Positions 11,845-15,775 of a DNA stretch of 15,775 bases are shown here, piece by piece; within the stretch, counting starts at the first letter, position 1, and the number at the start of each line of letters is the position of its first letter. A program made the translations under genes and the position numbers. Under the pieces are notes generated by a model. It saw nothing but the letters and a program-made list of their open reading frames with translations, had not been told where the DNA came from and made no database searches. Source of the stretch: Spirochaetia bacterium (GTDB lineage: Bacteria; Spirochaetota; Spirochaetia; Treponematales; Breznakiellaceae); contig BNUX01000067.1 in the NCBI GenBank assembly GCA_025997675.1, positions 1 through 15,775 on the forward strand, read 5' to 3'.

Positions 11845-13012
11845 ACTCCGGGACAATCTCCAACACCTTAACCTTCGCGCCGTCCCGTATCTCAAAGAGA
11901 TAGACCGGCTTGTTCCGGGGATAGCCCCGAACATTGCTCCAGGTAAACTGTATGCCCTCGAAGTCCTGAATCTCGTTGCAGTAATCCCGGATAAGGACCC
12001 GTTCCGCCGCCAGTTGTTTCGGATCACCGGTAATGCCGGTTTCCTCAATAGCCCGTTTGATCATATAGACCGCATCGTAGTAGTTGGTAGAAAGGCTGAA
12101 GGGTTCAATGCCGTTATACTCCTCTTTAAAGGCTTCCCTGAAGGCGTCCCACCGGGGATTGCTCAGAGCAGGATCGGCGTAATTGTAGATCATGATGCCG
12201 TTAATCGTATTGCCGCCAACGGTGTAAAGTGAAGCATCGTCCCCGGAGGAAAAAACCAGGAGGGATCCCATGTTGTTCCAGCCCCGGGTTTTTAGTTCAG
12301 CAATGATGCCGGGGATCTTCTGGGCGTTACAGGCAAAGATGATCGAATCGGGATTCCGGGAAAGGGCGCTGACCGCCAGGGGACCGAAGCTGACCGCGTC
12401 GCCGGGTACATCAACCTGGTTAAGCACGGCTGCTCCGGCATCACGGATTCCCTGCTCGTGGGCCTTTGCCATGCCCGCCCACACGCTGTAGTTCTCCACA
12501 AACTGTACCACCCGCTTGCCGCCGGTATGCTTAAGCCAGCCCGTCACAATTGGCGGGAGCGGCTCCTCGGTGGGGGGGAACCAGCTAATCGCCCAGGGGT
12601 AGAAATCCGCAGCGTATTCGTAGGAGGTGGTGGCCGTAAAGGAGTAGATTCCCTCTTCGGCGGCAAGGGGGACCGCAGCCAGGATTACCGGCTCCGGAAC
12701 AGGGCCCATCACCAGAAGCGCCGTATCCAGCAGCTTTGACATTTCGGTGATGCCGTTGGCGCTCTCCATGCCCGTGTCGATCCCCACTATCCGTACGGGC
12801 TTCCCCGCAATGCCCCCTGCGGCGTTGATTTCCGCAGCGGCCCGCTCGGCCCCCCATTGGAGGTAGCCGCCGATGCTGGCAATGGGACCGGTAAGCACAT
12901 TGAGAAAGGGTATCTGCCATTCGGTAACAACCACCGCAGAATCAGTCTTCCCGCATGAAAGGACACTGAATACGAGTACCGCTACACAAAAACTAACAAA
13001 CTTCTTATTCAT
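11843..13012 (-). CDS. ABC transporter substrate-binding lipoprotein (LivJ/LivK-type, Peripla_BP_6)
   Basis: The product has 389 aa. The signal sequence MNKKFVSFCVAVLVFSVLSC ends in a lipobox (VLSC, Cys20), so it should be a lipid-anchored periplasmic protein. The type-I periplasmic-binding fold is recognised by VLTGPIASIGGYLQWGAERAAAEINAAGGIAGKPVRIVGID (about 39-79), the hinge strands, KRVVQFVENYSVWAGMAKAHEQGIRDAGAAV, SIIFACNAQKIPGIIAELKTRGW and the Tyr-rich YYDAVYMIKRAIEETG. It captures the solute for the LivHM channel. Homologues bind branched-chain amino acids, amides, urea or aromatic acids, so the ligand cannot be named. The start overlaps the livM stop (ATGA). Unusually, the binding protein comes after the permease genes. 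Confidence 0.92.
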   Translation of the reverse strand: MNKKFVSFCVAVLVFSVLSCGKTDSAVVVTEWQIPFLNVLTGPIASIGGYLQWGAERAAAEINAAGGIAGKPVRIVGIDTGMESANGITEMSKLLDTALLVMGPVPEPVILAAVPLAAEEGIYSFTATTSYEYAADFYPWAISWFPPTEEPLPPIVTGWLKHTGGKRVVQFVENYSVWAGMAKAHEQGIRDAGAAVLNQVDVPGDAVSFGPLAVSALSRNPDSIIFACNAQKIPGIIAELKTRGWNNMGSLLVFSSGDDASLYTVGGNTINGIMIYNYADPALSNPRWDAFREAFKEEYNGIEPFSLSTNYYDAVYMIKRAIEETGITGDPKQLAAERVLIRDYCNEIQDFEGIQFTWSNVRGYPRNKPVYLFEIRDGAKVKVLEIVPE

Positions 13013-13914
13013 TTCTTACTCCACATCCGGGAGATCCGCCGCAAAACCGGCCGGGTTATGATTCCCTCGGGTTTAATCAGTATAATAAAAATGAGCATAA
13101 ACGCATAGAAAACATTTTTCAAGGGCTGGAGAGCCTCGGGCAGGAGCAATGGAAGCCCCCAAAGAACCGGAGCGGCCAACAGTGCCCCCCAGTGGGTAGT
13201 GTAGCCCCCCACAAAAAGAATGGTCATGAAGAGCCCCAAATTCCGGAAGGTGATGAAGGACGGTGAAATGGAACGGGTCACGTAGAGGTAGAGCACCCCC
13301 GCAAGCCCCCCCAGGGCGCTGGACAGGGTCTGGAGAATCATCCCGGTTTTCTTCACGTCGATTCCCAGGGAACGCGCCAGGTCCCGGTCTGTGAAGATCA
13401 CCGACGCTGCGCGGCCCAGGGAAGATTTGTCAAAGCGGCGGAGGAGGAAACCTGTTAGTATCACTATCGCATAGATGATCAGTACTAACACAATCCGGTT
13501 GCCCTGGGTGGAATTGATGATCCGGGGCACGTTGAACATCCCCATGGTCCTGCCCAGGGCGCCGGTATTTTCCACGATGGTCTTGAAAAGATACATGGCG
13601 GTAAAACCAACGATTACGACGGCGAAACAGAGGGCGTCTCCGATGGCCAGAGAAACCAGGAACCCGATGAGGGCGCTGAGCAGGGTGGCGGTGATTAACA
13701 CGGCGGCAAAGGGCCAGTGCAGGTCAAAGGAACCGGGGACTAAGGTCCCGGACACCGCAGCCCCGGACAGGATGGCGGCGAGGTAGGCGGCAATCACCAT
13801 ATTTGCTACCGCTAAAAAGTGAAGCTGCCCCATACGGTAGGGCAGGTAGAGGGCCCAGCTTGCCAGGAGAAAAATTGCGGTAAAACACAAATAGTAAAAC
13901 AAGGGACCCGACAC
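13009..13914 (-). CDS. livM: Branched-chain amino acid-type ABC transporter permease LivM
   Basis: The product has 301 aa with about eight hydrophobic membrane segments. The EAA-type coupling loop is GRAASVIFTDRDLARSLGIDVKKTG (about 189-213). The family segment ALGGLAGVLY follows, and the C-terminal VFYAFMLIFIILIKPEGI ending is typical of LivM. It forms the inner-membrane channel with LivH. The start is GTG, 9 bp after the livH stop, with GGGAG 5 nt upstream; it precedes the binding protein with an ATGA overlap. Confidence 0.92.
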   Translation of the reverse strand: MSGPLFYYLCFTAIFLLASWALYLPYRMGQLHFLAVANMVIAAYLAAILSGAAVSGTLVPGSFDLHWPFAAVLITATLLSALIGFLVSLAIGDALCFAVVIVGFTAMYLFKTIVENTGALGRTMGMFNVPRIINSTQGNRIVLVLIIYAIVILTGFLLRRFDKSSLGRAASVIFTDRDLARSLGIDVKKTGMILQTLSSALGGLAGVLYLYVTRSISPSFITFRNLGLFMTILFVGGYTTHWGALLAAPVLWGLPLLLPEALQPLKNVFYAFMLIFIILIKPEGIITRPVLRRISRMWSKK

Positions 13915-13923
13915 AATTACTCC

Positions 13924-14805
13924 CTACAATTTCGTTCCGAAAATACCCCGGGGCTTAACCAAAACCACCACCAGCATGATACCGAAAACCACGGCGTTGG
14001 ACCAGGACCCGGAAAAAAAACCCTGAACGATGGCTTCCACTATACCCAGGAGCAGGGCAACCACCAAGCCTCCCCCAAGGTTCCCCAGGCCGGCGATGAT
14101 GGACACCCCCAGCACCTTGTGGCTCAAGAGGTCCCCCAAGTCAGGGGAGGCAGACCCGAGCAGCAGCGCCATGAGCGCGGCGCTGATGCCCCCCAGTATC
14201 CCGGTGAGCATATAGCTCCGGAGCCCGGTTTTAAAAACCGGAATCCCCGCCAGTTTAGCGCCGTCGGGGTTTTCGGCGATAGCCCGGAAGGCCCGGCCTG
14301 CTTTTGTCGAATACAGTATCCTGAACAACACCCCCACCGCAATAATCCCCACCGCAAGGGTAAGCACCTGTGCGTAACTGACACTGATAAGGCCATGCTG
14401 CCAAAGCGGCTCCCCTGCGCCGGACAGCCACTGAAAGGAAATGGGGAATCCCTTATTAATGCTGTGGGAACAAAATTCGGTGATAAGCATCCCCATGCCC
14501 ATGGAAACAACCATGGTAGCGTTAATATCCACCGAACCGCGTTGGCCCATCACCTTTTGGAAGATTGGCGCCGAGATCATATTGATGATAACGGCGGACA
14601 CAATCGCTGCGGCTGCCCCTGCAATAATACTACCCGTAAGCTGCATCGCAAACCAGGCAGTGTACATCGAAAGGACGATAACCACGGGAAAGGAAAAGTG
14701 GATGATCATGGCCACCAGGAGGAGCAGGTTAAATCCCGTCACCAGAAGCACATAGATACTGCCCAGGGAAAGGCCGTTGATAATCTGCGCGATCAATACT
14801 TCCAC
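13924..14805 (-). CDS. livH: Branched-chain amino acid-type ABC transporter permease LivH
   Basis: The product has 293 aa and is highly hydrophobic. It starts with the family hallmark QIINGLSLGSIYVLLVTGFNL. The coupling loop reads TKAGRAFRAIAENPDGAKLAGIPV (about 177-200), followed by LTGILGGISAALMALLLGS and GLGNLGGGLVVALLLGIVEAIVQGF. The C-terminus VLVKPRGIFGTKL is typical. It is the partner of LivM. The start is GTG, one base after the livF stop, with GGGGAG upstream. One difference: the early loop FSFPVVIVLSMYTAWF replaces the usual FAQGEFFMLGAY-type stretch, hinting at a divergent substrate subgroup. Confidence 0.92.
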   Translation of the reverse strand: MEVLIAQIINGLSLGSIYVLLVTGFNLLLLVAMIIHFSFPVVIVLSMYTAWFAMQLTGSIIAGAAAAIVSAVIINMISAPIFQKVMGQRGSVDINATMVVSMGMGMLITEFCSHSINKGFPISFQWLSGAGEPLWQHGLISVSYAQVLTLAVGIIAVGVLFRILYSTKAGRAFRAIAENPDGAKLAGIPVFKTGLRSYMLTGILGGISAALMALLLGSASPDLGDLLSHKVLGVSIIAGLGNLGGGLVVALLLGIVEAIVQGFFSGSWSNAVVFGIMLVVVLVKPRGIFGTKL

Positions 14806-14806
14806 C

Positions 14807-15520
14807 CTACACTCCCCAATAGGCGCTGCGGTGATCCTGCAAAAGATCCGCCGCCCTGCCCTCCCGAATCACCCGGCCGCCTTCCAGCACATAGGCACGG
14901 TGGGCGCATTTGAGGGCCCGGTAGACATTCTGTTCCGAAAGAAGAATTGAGTAGCCCTCCTTATTCAGCGTAACCAGTATATCAAAAATAGTAGTAACCA
15001 TGATAGGCGCAAGGCCGATGGAAGGTTCATCCACCAGGATCATCCGGGGGGTGGACATGAGGGCCCGGGCTATGGCAAGCATCTGCCGTTCCCCCCCCGA
15101 AAGGGTTCCTGCGTTCTGGCTTTTCCGCTCCGCCAATACGGGGAAGGCGTCAAACACCAGGGCCAGCTTTTTATCCACCCCCTGCAAATCCTGGTGCGCC
15201 CCCAGGAGGAGATTATCCATCACGGACATGGAGGCAAATACCCCCCGGCCTTCGGGGACCAGGGTGATGCCGTCACGCACATTCTTATCCACCGGCCCAC
15301 GGGCAATATCCCTGCCCCGGAAGATCACGGACCCGGCGCCGGGAGTATTGACCCCCATGATGGTTTCCATAAGCGTCGTCTTACCGGCCCCATTGGCCCC
15401 CAGCAGCACTACTATTTCGCCCCGGAGAACCTCCAGGCTGACCCCCCGGAGAACCGGTATGTGCCCGTAGGAAACAGAAAGATCCCGTACCGAAAGAATA
15501 GCGTTACTATTCTGTTCCAA
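14807..15520 (-). CDS. livF: Branched-chain amino acid-type ABC transporter ATP-binding protein LivF
   Basis: The product has 237 aa, the normal LivF size. It has Walker A GANGAGKT (41-48), a Q-loop region near VPEGRGVFASMSVMDNLLLGA (88-108, the LivF hallmark), signature LSGGE (140-144), Walker B MILVDEP (160-166) and LSEQN (194-198), where LivF proteins typically have EQN instead of the H-loop His. It drives LivHM transport with LivG. The start is TTG, supported by GGAGG (15531-15527) 6 nt upstream, and overlaps the livG stop by 14 bp. Confidence 0.94.
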   Translation of the reverse strand: MEQNSNAILSVRDLSVSYGHIPVLRGVSLEVLRGEIVVLLGANGAGKTTLMETIMGVNTPGAGSVIFRGRDIARGPVDKNVRDGITLVPEGRGVFASMSVMDNLLLGAHQDLQGVDKKLALVFDAFPVLAERKSQNAGTLSGGERQMLAIARALMSTPRMILVDEPSIGLAPIMVTTIFDILVTLNKEGYSILLSEQNVYRALKCAHRAYVLEGGRVIREGRAADLLQDHRSAYWGV

Positions 15521-15775
15521 GGTAGGCCTCCATCACCAGAGGGTCCCGCTTGATGGCCACAGGCGTCCCCTCGGCAATCTTTTCGCCGAAGTTCAGTACC
15601 GTTACCCATTCCGCAGTATCCATGAGCATCTTAATATCGTGGCTCACCACCGCTATGGTAATACCCATGGTCCGTATCTTCCCAATCAACTTCACCACCA
15701 GGGCGGTCTCCCTGGCGTCCATCCCCGAAACGGGTTCATCCAGCAGCAATACTTTCGGCTTGCCGATAATGGCCC
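15507..15775 (-). CDS. livG: ABC transporter ATP-binding protein LivG, C-terminal part
   Basis: The frame enters from the right edge, so only the last 88 residues are present. They begin AIIGKPKVLLLDEPVSGMD, which is the Walker B and D-loop. VVSHDIKMLMDTAEWVTVLNFGEKIAEGTP follows, with the H-loop His of the VxHD motif, then the LivG-type C-terminus DPLVMEAYLGTE. An apparent start at the TTG at 15749 is internal to the domain and not real. It pairs with LivF as the second ATPase of the importer. The operon promoter must lie upstream, outside the window. Confidence 0.9.
   Translation of the reverse strand, partial: AIIGKPKVLLLDEPVSGMDARETALVVKLIGKIRTMGITIAVVSHDIKMLMDTAEWVTVLNFGEKIAEGTPVAIKRDPLVMEAYLGTE
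15527..15531 (-). promoter_or_regulatory. Ribosome-binding site deciding the livF TTG start
   Basis: GGAGG, 6 nt before the TTG at 15520, lies inside the livG coding sequence. It supports initiation at a rare TTG with a 14-bp overlap between the two ATPase genes. Confidence 0.75.

Noticed and set aside
13819..14913. 364-aa plus-strand ORF
   Set aside because: It is antisense to livM and livH; its His/Gly/Gln-rich product is typical of the reverse strand of membrane-protein genes.
15507..15749. A short ATPase gene starting at TTG 15749
   Set aside because: That TTG is inside the Walker B motif of livG; the frame continues upstream to the window edge.

Overview
The window looks like a piece of a spirochaete chromosome, most likely a Treponema or a close relative. 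I infer this from the Treponema-style cyclophilin-FKBP fusion lipoprotein, the relaxed lipoprotein signal, the Uma2-family gene and the GC-rich coding style. No rRNA gene is present to confirm it. Almost every gene lies on the minus strand, in compact and often overlapping operons. The exceptions are a Uma2-family gene and one LuxR-type response regulator.

Layout from left to right. (1) Positions 1-1057 (-) hold most of a tyrosine recombinase with an N-terminal excisionase-like HTH. It runs off the left edge, and its codon use is more AT-rich than the rest, so this looks like the edge of an acquired element. (2) 1158-1739 (+) is a Uma2-family PD-(D/E)XK protein. An array of eight and a fraction 21-bp tandem repeats (1751-1936) fills the gap to the next, convergent gene. 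(3) 6091-1953 (-) is a five-gene operon: tatD, dus, a GAF-GGDEF diguanylate cyclase, a rhomboid protease and an exported protein of unknown function. A near-consensus promoter lies at 6143-6171. (4) 6284-6964 (+) is a NarL/LuxR-type regulator whose phospho-acceptor Asp is Glu. (5) 8025-6994 (-) is a lipoprotein-like dual immunophilin. (6) 10827-8059 (-) is SRP RNA (ffs), dnaX, ybaB/ebfC, recR, the same order as in Bacillus subtilis. (7) 15775-10830 (-) is a branched-chain-amino-acid-type ABC transporter (livG end, livF, livH, livM, binding lipoprotein), closed by a hydroxypyruvate/glyoxylate reductase-like gene.

Three observations stand out. First, dnaX is split into two overlapping frames joined by what looks like a complete -1 programmed frameshift signal: an internal GGAGG, the heptamer C CCT TTA, a 6-nt spacer and a 6-bp GC-rich hairpin. 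The in-frame product is the short gamma form and the shifted product is tau, the reverse of the Escherichia coli arrangement. Second, three first-in-unit genes (Uma2, dnaX, immunophilin) have an extended -10 box (TGN-TATAMT) ending 7-8 nt before the ATG and no Shine-Dalgarno, as expected of leaderless mRNAs, while operon-internal genes have clear Shine-Dalgarno sites. Third, the 21-bp repeat array combines a few alternative bases in a mosaic pattern.

How the genes work together: the dnaX-ybaB-recR block covers clamp loading and recombinational repair, next to the protein-targeting RNA. The tatD-dus operon combines a nuclease and tRNA modification with c-di-GMP synthesis and membrane proteolysis. 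The liv block imports a small organic solute that may feed the adjacent 2-hydroxyacid dehydrogenase. I found no CRISPR array, tRNA gene or insertion sequence.
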